Shown here: piece by piece, positions 1 through 7,913 of the stretch
How positions within the stretch are numbered: the first letter of the stretch is position 1
Layout of the letters: each line of letters opens with the position of its first letter
Source of the DNA: Desulfobacteraceae bacterium
Lineage (GTDB): Bacteria; Desulfobacterota; DSM-4660; Desulfatiglandales; Desulfatiglandaceae
Direction: 5' to 3'
DNA: 50,825 nt
NCBI GenBank assembly: GCA_030613055.1
Contig: JAUWMR010000029.1
Span: forward strand, 1-50,825
Program-made: the position numbers and the translations under genes
The notes under the pieces: generated by a model
The model's input: the letters and a program-made list of their open reading frames with translations, nothing else
Database searches by the model: none
What the model was told of the DNA's origin: nothing

Positions 1-1479
1 ATTGATGACTATCTGGCAATTGGTGGTTATTCTGCATTAACCAAAGCACTTTCCCAGATGACTGATGTGGAAGTATTGGAGGAAGTAAAAAAATCCAACC
101 TGAGAGGAAGGGGAGGTGCGGGCTTTCCAGCAGGGAGAAAATGGGAAGGATCACGCAATGCCCCTGAGCCGATCAAATATGTGATAGTCAATGCGGATGA
201 GGGTGATCCCGGGGCATTTATGGACAGAGCGCTCCTTGAAGGAAATCCTCATTCAATCCTCGAGGGATTAATCCTTGGCGGTTATGCAATCGGCTCCCAC
301 GAGGGCTATTTTTATGTTCGACAGGAATACCCCCTGGCAGTAGAGAATATTAATCTGGCGATTAAACAGGCTGAAGAGTATGGTTTACTTGGGAAAAATA
401 TTCTTGGTTCAGGCTTTGATTTCAAAGTTTTCGTACACCAGGGGGCCGGCGCTTTTGTTTGTGGTGAATCAACTGCTCTGATGACGTCATTGGAAGGCAG
501 GGCAGGAGAGCCCAGACCAAAGTATATTCGCTCCAACATCAAGGGTCTTTGGAATAAACCCACCGTGTTGAATAATGTTGAGACCTGGGCAAATGTACCT
601 CTTATCATCAATAAAGGTGCTGACTGGTTTACTCAAATTGGAACTGAATCAAGCAAGGGCACAAAGATTTTTTCCCTTGTTGGCAAGATAACCAATACCG
701 GCCTTGTGGAAGTCCCCATGGGTATGACCTTGAAAGATATTATCTACAAGATAGGCGGTGGAATCCCTAACGGCAAGAAGTTCAAAGCAGTGCAGACCGG
801 AGGACCGTCCGGAGGATGTATCCCTGAGGAACTGTTAGATTTGGAAGTTGGTTTTGATGAACTCACCAAGGCCGGTTCAATGATGGGGTCAGGTGGAATG
901 ATTGTATTGGATGAAGATACCTGTATGGTTGATGTAGCCAGGTACTTTATTAATTTTCTCACAGATGAATCCTGCGGTAAATGTGTTCCTTGCCGTGAGG
1001 GGCTGCGGCAGATGCACAGGATTTTAACAAATATTACTGAAGGAAAGGGAAAAGAGGGCGATATAGAGCTTCTGGAGGAATTAGCCGAGACGGCAGTTGA
1101 AGCCTCCCTTTGTGCTTTAGGCAAGAGTGCCCCGAACCCGTTCTTGAGCACCTTGCGCTACTTCAGAGATGAGTATGAGGCACATATAAAAGAGAAACGG
1201 TGTCCGGCGTTGTCCTGCAAGGAGCTGATCTCGTACTATATTGACCCGGATAAGTGCACAGCTTGTATGGTTTGCGCAAGAAAGTGCCCTGCCGAGGCCA
1301 TTGACGGCGGCAAGAAAAAGATTCATATCATTGACCAGGAGAAATGTACAAATTGTGGAACCTGCTTTGAAGTTTGCCCCTCTAAATTTAGTGCGGTGAA
1401 GAAAATTTCCGGTGAGCCTGTTCCGTCTCCTATCCCTGAAGAAGAAAGAATTATAATCAGAAAGAGCAAAGAAAAATGA
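1..1479 (+). CDS. NuoF-like NADH-binding flavoprotein with C-terminal ferredoxin domain (5' partial)
   Basis: The reading frame is open from base 1, so the N-terminus lies outside the window. Known for the family: this subunit binds NADH and FMN and passes electrons to iron-sulfur clusters in hydrogenases, formate dehydrogenases and NADH dehydrogenases. Seen, counting from base 1: the FMN glycine motif [10 protein letters not shown] (36-45), the NADH motif [10 protein letters not shown] (148-157), four cysteines for the N3 [4Fe-4S] cluster (325, 328, 331, 371), and a tail with two CxxCxxCxxxC clusters (419-429 and 449-459). That tail is typical of HndC/HydB-type subunits, not of respiratory complex I. 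The stop overlaps the next start (ATGA), so the two are probably translationally coupled. The enzyme it serves is not visible; fdhD nearby makes formate dehydrogenase a candidate. Confidence 0.93.
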   Translation: MDDYLAIGGYSALTKALSQMTDVEVLEEVKKSNLRGRGGAGFPAGRKWEGSRNAPEPIKYVIVNADEGDPGAFMDRALLEGNPHSILEGLILGGYAIGSHEGYFYVRQEYPLAVENINLAIKQAEEYGLLGKNILGSGFDFKVFVHQGAGAFVCGESTALMTSLEGRAGEPRPKYIRSNIKGLWNKPTVLNNVETWANVPLIINKGADWFTQIGTESSKGTKIFSLVGKITNTGLVEVPMGMTLKDIIYKIGGGIPNGKKFKAVQTGGPSGGCIPEELLDLEVGFDELTKAGSMMGSGGMIVLDEDTCMVDVARYFINFLTDESCGKCVPCREGLRQMHRILTNITEGKGKEGDIELLEELAETAVEASLCALGKSAPNPFLSTLRYFRDEYEAHIKEKRCPALSCKELISYYIDPDKCTACMVCARKCPAEAIDGGKKKIHIIDQEKCTNCGTCFEVCPSKFSAVKKISGEPVPSPIPEEERIIIRKSKEK

Positions 1480-2090
1480 GTGAAATACTTTTACAGATTG
1501 ACGGAAGAGAAGTTGGAGCAAAGGAAGGGATGACCATTTTGGAGGCCGCCCAAAGTGCAGGGATATTTATTCCCACACTGTGTCACCACGAGAAATTAGA
1601 GCCTTATGGGGCTTGCCGAATTTGCTCCGTAGAAGTAGAAGTTCGCGGCTGGACAAGACTCGTTGCTGCCTGCGTTTACCCGGTAGAAAAAGATTTGGTA
1701 GTAAGAACCAGGTCTGAGAAGATAGATAAAACTCGCAAAATGATCTTAGAGCTATTGCTGGCTCATGCTCCGGATTCTCCCCAATTGCAGGATTTGGCTC
1801 AAGAGTATGGAGCAGACAAAGACCGTTTTGAAAAAGAGGCCTCATTTTGCATTCATTGTGGTCTATGTGTAAGATACTGTGCTGAGGTCAAGAAGAAGTA
1901 CGCTGTTGGATTTGTTGACAGAGGAACAAGGAAAGAGATATGTTTCATTCCGGAGATAGCCTCTAAGGAGTGCTGGAACTGTAAAGAATGTTTTCCGCTT
2001 TGCCCTACATCGGCACTACAAGCAGCTTACGTTTTGACTGAAGCTCTAACGTCTTTCTCACCTTCTTCCGAACCCGAGCCAGAGGAATAG
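1476..2090 (+). CDS. HoxU/NuoG-N-terminal-like [2Fe-2S]/2x[4Fe-4S] protein
   Basis: A 204-residue electron-transfer subunit that would take electrons from the NuoF-like protein just upstream. Seen: an N-terminal plant-type ferredoxin fold with [2Fe-2S] ligands C36, C47, C50 and C66, then two [4Fe-4S] sets, C125/C128/C131/C135 and C166/C169/C172/C176. The spot where NuoG and HoxU carry the His-Cys3 (N5) cluster keeps only H97 and has no cysteines, so that cluster should be absent. The protein ends in an acidic tail and lacks any catalytic domain, so it is a linker subunit, not a full NuoG. Its start overlaps the previous stop by 4 bases. The partner dehydrogenase or hydrogenase is unknown. Confidence 0.88.
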   Translation: MSEILLQIDGREVGAKEGMTILEAAQSAGIFIPTLCHHEKLEPYGACRICSVEVEVRGWTRLVAACVYPVEKDLVVRTRSEKIDKTRKMILELLLAHAPDSPQLQDLAQEYGADKDRFEKEASFCIHCGLCVRYCAEVKKKYAVGFVDRGTRKEICFIPEIASKECWNCKECFPLCPTSALQAAYVLTEALTSFSPSSEPEPEE

Positions 2091-2120
2091 ACAACGATTA
2101 GAGTTCGCCTGTTCCGTTTC

Positions 2121-2951
2121 TTAATCCAAATCAATATTTTTCGCTCTGACCCGCTTCTCTCCGCATGGTACGATAAAGCCTGATTTCTTGTCCAAACATA
2201 CCAGTGTCATGTTAAGTTTCAACCCCATTTCCACAGCCATTGAAGTAGGATTCGATATGCTTATCAAGATCGGAATTCCGGCACGCGCGGCCTTCTGGAT
2301 TATCTCAAAGCTGATCCTGGAGGAAAGTACTGCCAGATATACATCGGACATTCTATTCCCCAGGAATAGAGCTCCGATTGACTTGTCCATCGCATTATGG
2401 CGTCCAACATCTTCTGCCTTGACAATGATATTAAGTCTCGAATCAAAGAGCATAACAGCATGTGTTCCCCGTGTTCGAACGTAATATTCCTGGTGCTGGA
2501 AAAATTTTTCAACACACTCAAACACCTGTCTGTAACTTATCTCGGATTCTTCATCAACAACTTTCAGATTATTGGTTAAATCTTCTATCATCTCCCTGCC
2601 GCATATCCCGCAACTGGTCTGGCTGAGAAAACCCCGTCTCTCAAGCTGTTCGGAGACTAACTTTTTTCTCTCGTCATTTAATTTAACCATTACGCTGTTT
2701 TCATCAAGATCGCTGCAGAAACCTATCGAGGCAATATCTTCAGGAGATTCAACCAGTCCTTCCGAAAGGCAGAAACCCGCCGCATGCGCGATCTCATCAC
2801 CCGGAGTCCGCATAACGACAGAATAGGGCCTGTCTTCCACTCTTATTAGCAGAGGTTCCTCGCGTACAAAGTCCTGTATATACCTGTTCACAAAACTATC
2901 TTCATAGCGCGCCAGATGGTAGGTCTGATAGATTTTTCTATTACTGTCCAT
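2121..2951 (-). CDS. fdhD: FdhD, formate dehydrogenase sulfurtransferase
   Basis: FdhD transfers sulfur from a cysteine desulfurase to the bis-MGD molybdenum or tungsten cofactor of formate dehydrogenase, which the enzyme needs for activity. The 276-residue length is normal. Seen: the CGICG motif with the redox cysteine pair C114/C117, the conserved GRHNAMDK segment and the DEIAHAAGF segment that mark the family. It lies opposite to the NuoF/HoxU pair, with their 3' ends 30 bases apart, so it has its own promoter. No formate dehydrogenase catalytic gene is in the window, so its client is elsewhere or just left of base 1. Confidence 0.95.
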   Translation of the reverse strand: MDSNRKIYQTYHLARYEDSFVNRYIQDFVREEPLLIRVEDRPYSVVMRTPGDEIAHAAGFCLSEGLVESPEDIASIGFCSDLDENSVMVKLNDERKKLVSEQLERRGFLSQTSCGICGREMIEDLTNNLKVVDEESEISYRQVFECVEKFFQHQEYYVRTRGTHAVMLFDSRLNIIVKAEDVGRHNAMDKSIGALFLGNRMSDVYLAVLSSRISFEIIQKAARAGIPILISISNPTSMAVEMGLKLNMTLVCLDKKSGFIVPCGEKRVRAKNIDLD

Positions 2952-3199
2952 AAATCATCTCTATAACTCCGCCCCCGAACACAATATCTTCAGAATAAAA
3001 TAACAACGCCGCCGGCGGCTCCAGTGGCGGAAGTTGAAGCGGCGGGTAAAACTTCCGAAACTTGGAGCGTTTCCTCATGCCATTCTGGACCTGCGGGATG
3101 AGATGCGCGAGAAACGGCGATCGGCAGATTGTATCGGCAATAATAGGATTGAGGAATAGCACTGGAAGCTTAACAAGAGTCAAGAGTAGACTTGACCCC
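2952..3199. other. Intergenic stretch with no recognised gene
   Basis: This 248-base gap holds short GC-rich inverted runs near 3007-3020. An open plus-strand stretch ends at a stop near 3160 and reads like a C-terminal tail rich in Arg and Glu; I could not place it in a family. It may be debris left when fdhD and the toxin-antitoxin pair were brought together. Confidence 0.3.
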
Positions 3200-3496
3200 T
3201 TATTGACCCCTTATCCAAGGCCTGATTTTATTCAGTTCCGGCTCCATCTTACGCTCAGCGACCTCAGTATCGTGCGCGGCCTGGGCGCGCAACCAATAGC
3301 CGTTGGACAAACCGAAAAACCGGCATAGCCGCAGATCGGTGTCCGCCGTGATGGAGCGTTTACCCAAAACAATCTCACTAATGCGCTGGGGGGGGACACC
3401 GACTTCTTTGGCCAGACGATACTGGCTCAGTCCCATCGGTTTAAGGAACTCTTCCAGAAGAATTTCACCGGGGGTAACGGGTTTAAGCTTTTTCAT
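3200..3496 (-). CDS. higA: HigA-family antitoxin
   Basis: A 98-residue antitoxin with a Cro/C1-type helix-turn-helix. The opening TPGEILLEEFLKPMGLS and the SQYRLAKEVGVPPQRISEI helix pair are typical of the HigA family, which binds its own promoter and neutralises HigB. A Shine-Dalgarno-like GAGGTG sits 8 bases before the ATG. The gene lies 12 bases after the toxin in the toxin-first order normal for higBA. Confidence 0.9.
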   Translation of the reverse strand: MKKLKPVTPGEILLEEFLKPMGLSQYRLAKEVGVPPQRISEIVLGKRSITADTDLRLCRFFGLSNGYWLRAQAAHDTEVAERKMEPELNKIRPWIRGQ

Positions 3497-3508
3497 GCTT
3501 GATTCACC

Positions 3509-3787
3509 TCAATGGTAATCCACGATTTCAACATCTTCTGCGCCCGCTTTCGTCCAACGAAAGCAGACGCGCCACTGATCGTTGATACGAATGCTGTACC
3601 GGCCTGCACGGTCGCCTTTGAGTGCTTCAAGGCGATTTCCGGGCGGTATCCTCAGATCATCCAGTCGGACGGCGATCTCCATCTGTCGCAGCTTCCTTCG
3701 CGCTGTCGCCGCGATGTTCGCGAACCGCCTCACGCGGACTCCTTTTGCGAGCGCTTCGGTATGAGCACATTTGAATGATCCGATCAC
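3509..3787 (-). CDS. higB: HigB-family RelE/ParE toxin
   Basis: A 92-residue RelE-superfamily toxin. HigB proteins cut mRNA on the ribosome. Seen: the typical opening IGSFKC (most family members start M-I-K-S-F), the core RLEALKGDRAGRYSIRIND and the end of the fold WRVCFRW...VEIVDYH. The start is GTG, with no Shine-Dalgarno sequence before it. The promoter at 3794-3822 puts the likely transcript start on this codon. The higA antitoxin follows 12 bases downstream. Confidence 0.88.
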   Translation of the reverse strand: MIGSFKCAHTEALAKGVRVRRFANIAATARRKLRQMEIAVRLDDLRIPPGNRLEALKGDRAGRYSIRINDQWRVCFRWTKAGAEDVEIVDYH

Positions 3788-3793
3788 GTTTAT

Positions 3794-3830
3794 ATATTAA
3801 CGCATGGTGTGATTAACGTCAAGTGTGATT
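3794..3830 (-). promoter_or_regulatory. sigma-70 promoter and candidate operator of higBA (first copy)
   Basis: On the minus strand, TTGACG (3822-3817) and TAATAT (3799-3794) are separated by 17 bases. The -10 box ends exactly 6 bases before the GTG of higB. On the plus strand GTGTGATT is directly repeated at 3807-3814 and 3823-3830, flanking the -35 box, and may be the HigA operator. Confidence 0.6.
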
Positions 3831-3893
3831 GTATGGCTTGTATTAGCTTAATGAAAATGTCCCCTTTAACTGCTGTGTTAAAATGTCCCCATT

Positions 3894-4035
3894 ATGAAAA
3901 AGGATATTTTAAACATGAGTCAGAGGGAGAGGCAGAGGCAGAGGCAGAGGCAGAGGCAGAGGCAGAGGTATCATCTTTTACAGATGGTTTTAGATGGTAA
4001 AAACACTTTAAAAGATGCCTGCCTACGAATGGGAG
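3894..4035 (+). pseudogene. N-terminal remnant of an IS transposase
   Basis: The frame starting MKKDILNMSQRER and continuing into YHLLQMVLDGKNTLKDACLRMG resembles the opening helix-turn-helix of ISNCY/IS481-like transposases. It breaks off after the CLRMG segment, where the sequence switches to an unrelated coding frame. The middle is stretched by a hexanucleotide repeat that adds Arg-Gln pairs. Only about 45 codons survive and no catalytic domain is present, so this is a dead fragment. Confidence 0.5.
3931..3966 (+). repeat. Hexanucleotide microsatellite (ggcaga)6
   Basis: Six perfect copies of ggcaga run through the transposase remnant, with partial units on both sides. Slippage in such a repeat keeps the frame, because the unit is 6 bases. 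Confidence 0.9.
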
Positions 4036-4512
4036 ATCCAGGGCGTATTAGACGAAGGGTTTGCCTCATGGGCGCGCGAAAAAGTGCCCGAGATTGAAAT
4101 GGGAATAAGACATCAGGGATTCAATGAGGTCGAATTGGGGTATGAGAATAAACAAGCTGTGAAAGAAGTAAGACGATGCCTGCAGTGCGATTTATGACTT
4201 TATCTGGGTTGCAATCCTTCTCCCCCTGAAAAGATATTGACCTTTAATGAGGAAAATACTAATGAGGTTCTGGAGGAGGAGGGCGTTTTTCAGCTCTATG
4301 ATGAGGAGCATAATGTCCTCTCTATAAAAGGAACCGCTAACATGAGGAAAAGCCTTCTGGAAGCACTGGAAGAGAGTCCATCGGCAGTTTGGTTTGATTT
4401 TGAAGAAGATAAGATGTATTCCAAGCGAGAAAGTGAAATGATTCAGCAATATTTACAGAAGCATGGGGAAATGCCTGGTGGGGGAGATGACGATTTGGAA
4501 GATTTGTTTTGA
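4036..4512 (+). pseudogene. C-terminal remnant of a GltD/NfnB-type FAD oxidoreductase with an in-frame TGA
   Basis: The frame contains HQGFNEVELGYENKQAVKEV followed by RRCLQCDL, which is how many GltD-like NAD(P)H/FAD oxidoreductases approach their C-terminal extension. A TGA stands at 4195-4197 and the same frame runs on for 105 codons to 4512, ending in an acidic DDDLEDLF tail after a KRESEMIQQYLQKHGEMPGG segment. From memory of family members, these two parts belong to one protein with Arg at the TGA position, so CGA to TGA is likely. The FAD- and NAD-binding domains are missing and the 5' side joins transposase debris. The downstream part could still be made alone from a TTG at 4237 as a 91-residue protein; that would be a different reading. 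Confidence 0.55.
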
Positions 4513-4575
4513 TTGTAGAAGTTCAACTGCTTATTTTTTTTGACAGGATTAATCCCGTTATTGATGGAATAATAA

Positions 4576-5718
4576 ATGGAAGTTGCAAATCCGCTCAGTG
4601 AAGTATCTGAGGCGATAATCGAAGCCGGTGGGGAAGCTCTCAAGTCTTGCTACCAGTGTGGGCTCTGTACGGCTTCTTGCCCCTGGAATCTGGTCCGCAG
4701 TTTCCTCACCCGAAGGCTTATTCATGAGTCACAGATTGGCCTGTTGGACCTTGGGAGTGAAGAAGTCTGGCTTTGTGCCACCTGTGGCGCTTGCGTGGAA
4801 AGATGTCCCCGCGGGGTGGAGATCATAGATATCTTTAAGGCATTACGGGGGATCGGGACCCAGTGGGGAGTAACTCCCAAGACCGTTAAAATTGCAATGG
4901 GTGGCATCTTGACTTCGGGGAACCCGTGGCAGGAAGAACGGGAAAAGAGAGCAGATTGGGCCAAGGATCTCGACATAAAGGCCTTCACACAGGGAACTGA
5001 ACTCCTTTATTACCCTTGCTGTACCCCTGCATATGACAGGCGGGCTCGAAGAATAGCCTTAGCCACGGTGGATATCCTGAAAAAGGCCGGTGTTGATTTC
5101 GGGATTTTGGGGCCTGAGGAAAATTGCTGTGGTGAGAGCGCGCGTAAGTTAGGGGAGGAGGATATTTTTCAAAGCCTGGCCAAGGGTAATATTGATGCTT
5201 TCAAACGCCATGAAGTGAAAAGGGTTTTGGTCTCCTCACCTCACTGCTATCATACCTTTAAAAACGAATACCCCGATCTTGGTGGGGATTTCGAAGTTGT
5301 TCACATCACTCAATTCCTAATGGAATTGATTGAGGATGGGAGGATAAAGCCCGAGAAGCCTTTTCCAAAGAAGGTCACCTATCATGACCCCTGTTACCTG
5401 GGGCGTCATAATAAGGTATACGAGGAGCCAAGAAAGGTGTTGGAAAGCATTCCGGAACTTGAACTCATTGAGCTTCCAGATTCCCGGGAGGAAGCCGTCT
5501 GCTGCGGTGGCGGCGGGGGAAGAATATGGATGGAGACCAAGAAGGAAGAGAGGTTCTCCGACCTACGGATAGAACAGGCCCTGGAGGTAGGCGCAGAAGT
5601 TCTGGCTATTTGTTGTCCCTATTGTATGCTCAATTTCGATGACAGCCTCCTTAATATGGGCAAAGAGGATGTGCTTGAGATTAAGGATATCTCAGAGCTG
5701 GTCAATGAAGTGATTTAG
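4576..5718 (+). CDS. HdrBC/HdrD-like iron-sulfur protein with two CCG domains
   Basis: A 380-residue cytoplasmic protein that combines the roles of heterodisulfide reductase subunits C and B. Seen in order: two N-terminal [4Fe-4S] motifs, CYQCGLCTASCP and CATCGACVERCP, then two cysteine-rich CCG domains, the first with CCTPAYD and ENCCGESARK plus a following SSPHCYH, the second with YHDPCYLGRHN, AVCCGGGGGR and ICCPYC. CCG domains hold the unusual [4Fe-4S] clusters that reduce disulfides in methanogen Hdr. The substrate here is unknown. It ends 10 bases before the HdrA-like gene, so the two probably form one complex. The FAD-oxidoreductase remnant lies directly upstream. Confidence 0.9.
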   Translation: MEVANPLSEVSEAIIEAGGEALKSCYQCGLCTASCPWNLVRSFLTRRLIHESQIGLLDLGSEEVWLCATCGACVERCPRGVEIIDIFKALRGIGTQWGVTPKTVKIAMGGILTSGNPWQEEREKRADWAKDLDIKAFTQGTELLYYPCCTPAYDRRARRIALATVDILKKAGVDFGILGPEENCCGESARKLGEEDIFQSLAKGNIDAFKRHEVKRVLVSSPHCYHTFKNEYPDLGGDFEVVHITQFLMELIEDGRIKPEKPFPKKVTYHDPCYLGRHNKVYEEPRKVLESIPELELIELPDSREEAVCCGGGGGRIWMETKKEERFSDLRIEQALEVGAEVLAICCPYCMLNFDDSLLNMGKEDVLEIKDISELVNEVI

Positions 5719-5728
5719 TGGGGTCAAT

Positions 5729-7705
5729 ATGGAGAGAAGAATAGGAGTTTACGTTTGCCACTGCGGGCTAAATATTGCTGCCACGGTTGACCCGAAGGAA
5801 GTAGCGGAATCCGCTGCATCCCTTAATGGAGTGGTGTTAGCCCGGGACTATATGTTCATGTGTTCCGATCCAGGTCAGGAGCTAATCCTTAAAGATATCA
5901 AGGAGCACAAACTTGACAGGGTGGTAGTGGCTGCTTGCTCTCCTTTAATGCACGAACATACTTTTCGCCGTGTTTGCCGTGAGGCCGGAATAAACCCCTA
6001 TTTTTTGGAAATCGCCAACATCCGGGAGCATTGTAGCTGGGTTCACGATGATGGGGCTACTGAGAAGGCCAAAGAGCTTGTTAGGGCAGCGGTGATGAAG
6101 GCTTACTATGACGAGCCCCTGGAGACAAGCGAAGTCGCAATCAATCCGAACACCCTTGTTGTAGGCGGCGGGATTGCCGGAATTCAGGCAGCCCTGGATA
6201 TAGCCGACGCCGGCTACAAAGTTTATTTAGTTGAGCGTGAACCCTCCATTGGTGGGCACATGATTCAGCTTGATAAGACATTCCCTACGCTTGACTGCTC
6301 TGCCTGCATTTTGACACCGAAAATGAGCGATGTCGGGTCCCATCCTAATATTGACCTTCTATCCTATAGCGAGGTTGAGGAAGTCTCAGGAAGTATAGGT
6401 GAATTCAGGGTCAAGGTCAGGAGGAAGGCCCGCTATGTGGACGAGAATAAGTGTACGGGATGTGGCCTTTGTATGGACGAGTGCCGTTTGAAGGGCCGTA
6501 TAACCAGTGAATTTGATCTGGGTCTGGGGATGAGAAGCGCTATCTACACCCCTTTTGCCCAGGCCGTGCCCAATAAACCTGTGATTGATCCTGAGCACTG
6601 CCTCATGCTGAAAACAGGTAAGTGCGGCAAGGAGGGCCCGAAGTGCGTTGAGGTGTGCGGGCCAGAGGCCATCGACTTCGAGCAGAAAGATACGTATCTG
6701 GAACTTGATGTGGGGAGCATTATCCTGGCAACCGGCTATGACCAGCAGGATCCGTCGGCTGTGCCCCAGTACGGATATGGCAAGTTCGACAATGTCATCA
6801 GCGGGTTGGAATTTGAACGACTTTCCAATGCCGCAGGCCCAACCGAAGGGCAGATCATGCTCAAGAACGGCCAGACACCCGAGAGTGTTGCCATTATTCA
6901 TTGTGTGGGCAGCCGGGATAAGAATTTTCACGAATATTGCTCCAGGGTCTGCTGCATGTATGCCCTCAAGTTCGCCCACCTGATAAGAGAGAAGACTAAC
7001 GCCGAAGTGTACCAGATGTACATTGACATGCGATGCTTTGGAGAAGGGTATGAGGAGTTCTATGAGCGGCTTAGCACCGAGGATGGGATAATGTTTATCC
7101 GGGGTAAGGCTTCCCAGGTTACCGACCGGGCCCAGACCGAGGAGGAAAAAGGGAAGCTGACCGTATGTGTAGAGGATACACTATTAGGGAAATTTATCCG
7201 GGTGCCGGTGGACATGGTGATCCTCTGTGACGCACTTGAGCCGAGGGCAGACACCGAGGAGATGGCAAAGGTCTTTTCCATTGGCCGGAGGGCGGATGGC
7301 TTTTTCATGGAGAGGCACGTAAAGCTTGACCCCATAAGTACATTGAACGATGGAATATTTATTGCCGGATGTTGTGAGGGGCCTAAAGACATACCCGACA
7401 CGGTAGCCCAGGCCAAGGCGGCCGCCTCTGAAGTGCTGAGTCTGTTGGCCCGGGGTTCAGTGGAAATTGAGCCAATCGTTGCCTCCGTGGACGAGGAAGT
7501 ATGCATCGGTTGCGGCCTATGCGAGAAGATGTGTGTCTATGGGGCGCTTTCCCTTGCCGAGCCTGAAGGAGTAATGACCGTAAATGAAGCGTTATGTAAA
7601 GGGTGCGGGGCCTGTTCCGGTATTTGTCCTTCAGGGGCGATGTCGCTGAGTCATTTTACATATCGACAGATTTTGGGCCAGGTGGAAGCCTTTAGCTCTT
7701 ACTAA
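5729..7705 (+). CDS. HdrA-like FAD iron-sulfur protein
   Basis: A 658-residue relative of heterodisulfide reductase subunit A, the flavoprotein where electron bifurcation or confurcation takes place. Seen: a short N-terminal domain with CHC (10-12); an FAD-binding Rossmann motif VVGGGIAGIQAALDIADAG near residue 147; the HdrA signature FPTLDCSACILTPKM; a CTGCGLCMDECR ferredoxin motif inserted after it; an FAD/NAD segment IIHCVGSRDKN; and a C-terminal pair of clusters, CIGCGLCEKMC and CKGCGACSGICP. It follows the HdrBC-like gene closely. With the NADH-binding pair near base 1 it suggests an NADH/ferredoxin/thiol electron-transfer system, as in Flx-Hdr complexes, though no FlxABCD set is visible. 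Confidence 0.93.
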   Translation: MERRIGVYVCHCGLNIAATVDPKEVAESAASLNGVVLARDYMFMCSDPGQELILKDIKEHKLDRVVVAACSPLMHEHTFRRVCREAGINPYFLEIANIREHCSWVHDDGATEKAKELVRAAVMKAYYDEPLETSEVAINPNTLVVGGGIAGIQAALDIADAGYKVYLVEREPSIGGHMIQLDKTFPTLDCSACILTPKMSDVGSHPNIDLLSYSEVEEVSGSIGEFRVKVRRKARYVDENKCTGCGLCMDECRLKGRITSEFDLGLGMRSAIYTPFAQAVPNKPVIDPEHCLMLKTGKCGKEGPKCVEVCGPEAIDFEQKDTYLELDVGSIILATGYDQQDPSAVPQYGYGKFDNVISGLEFERLSNAAGPTEGQIMLKNGQTPESVAIIHCVGSRDKNFHEYCSRVCCMYALKFAHLIREKTNAEVYQMYIDMRCFGEGYEEFYERLSTEDGIMFIRGKASQVTDRAQTEEEKGKLTVCVEDTLLGKFIRVPVDMVILCDALEPRADTEEMAKVFSIGRRADGFFMERHVKLDPISTLNDGIFIAGCCEGPKDIPDTVAQAKAAASEVLSLLARGSVEIEPIVASVDEEVCIGCGLCEKMCVYGALSLAEPEGVMTVNEALCKGCGACSGICPSGAMSLSHFTYRQILGQVEAFSSY

Positions 7706-7777
7706 TTTAAATAAGTCTTATTATTGACTGAGCTGAAAAAGTTCTGGACTTACCTGCCATCCGGGAAATCTAATCAA

Positions 7778-7903
7778 GGAATATTTTTCATTTTTTATAT
7801 CTCTATCAGGGAAGTAATATAAGATAGGATGTGAAACACCTTAAAACCAATACCAGATAACCAATACCCAATACCACCTAATTGAGCATCACTCAATTAG
7901 GGT
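7778..7903 (+). repeat. Dispersed repeat R1, copy 1
   Basis: This 126-base element recurs at 14875-14993 with only a few substitutions and a 7-base deletion. It ends in a perfect hairpin, cctaattgag-N5-ctcaattagg (7877-7901), and has a run of ccaatacc-type units before it. It fills most of the gap between the HdrA-like gene and the activator gene and ends just before that gene's start. Confidence 0.85.
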
Positions 7904-7913
7904 GTTACATGCA

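Noticed and set aside
2952-3199. Possible remnant gene between fdhD and higA
   Set aside because: The open frame did not match a family I recognise and has no clear start.
3809-4000. 63-codon acidic Glu-Ala repeat protein
   Set aside because: The acidic run is the microsatellite read in another frame; the transposase-like frame fits better.
4195-4197. TGA read as selenocysteine in the FAD-oxidoreductase remnant
   Set aside because: Family members, as I recall them, have Arg here, the 5' half of the gene is gone, and no SECIS-like hairpin was evident just after it.
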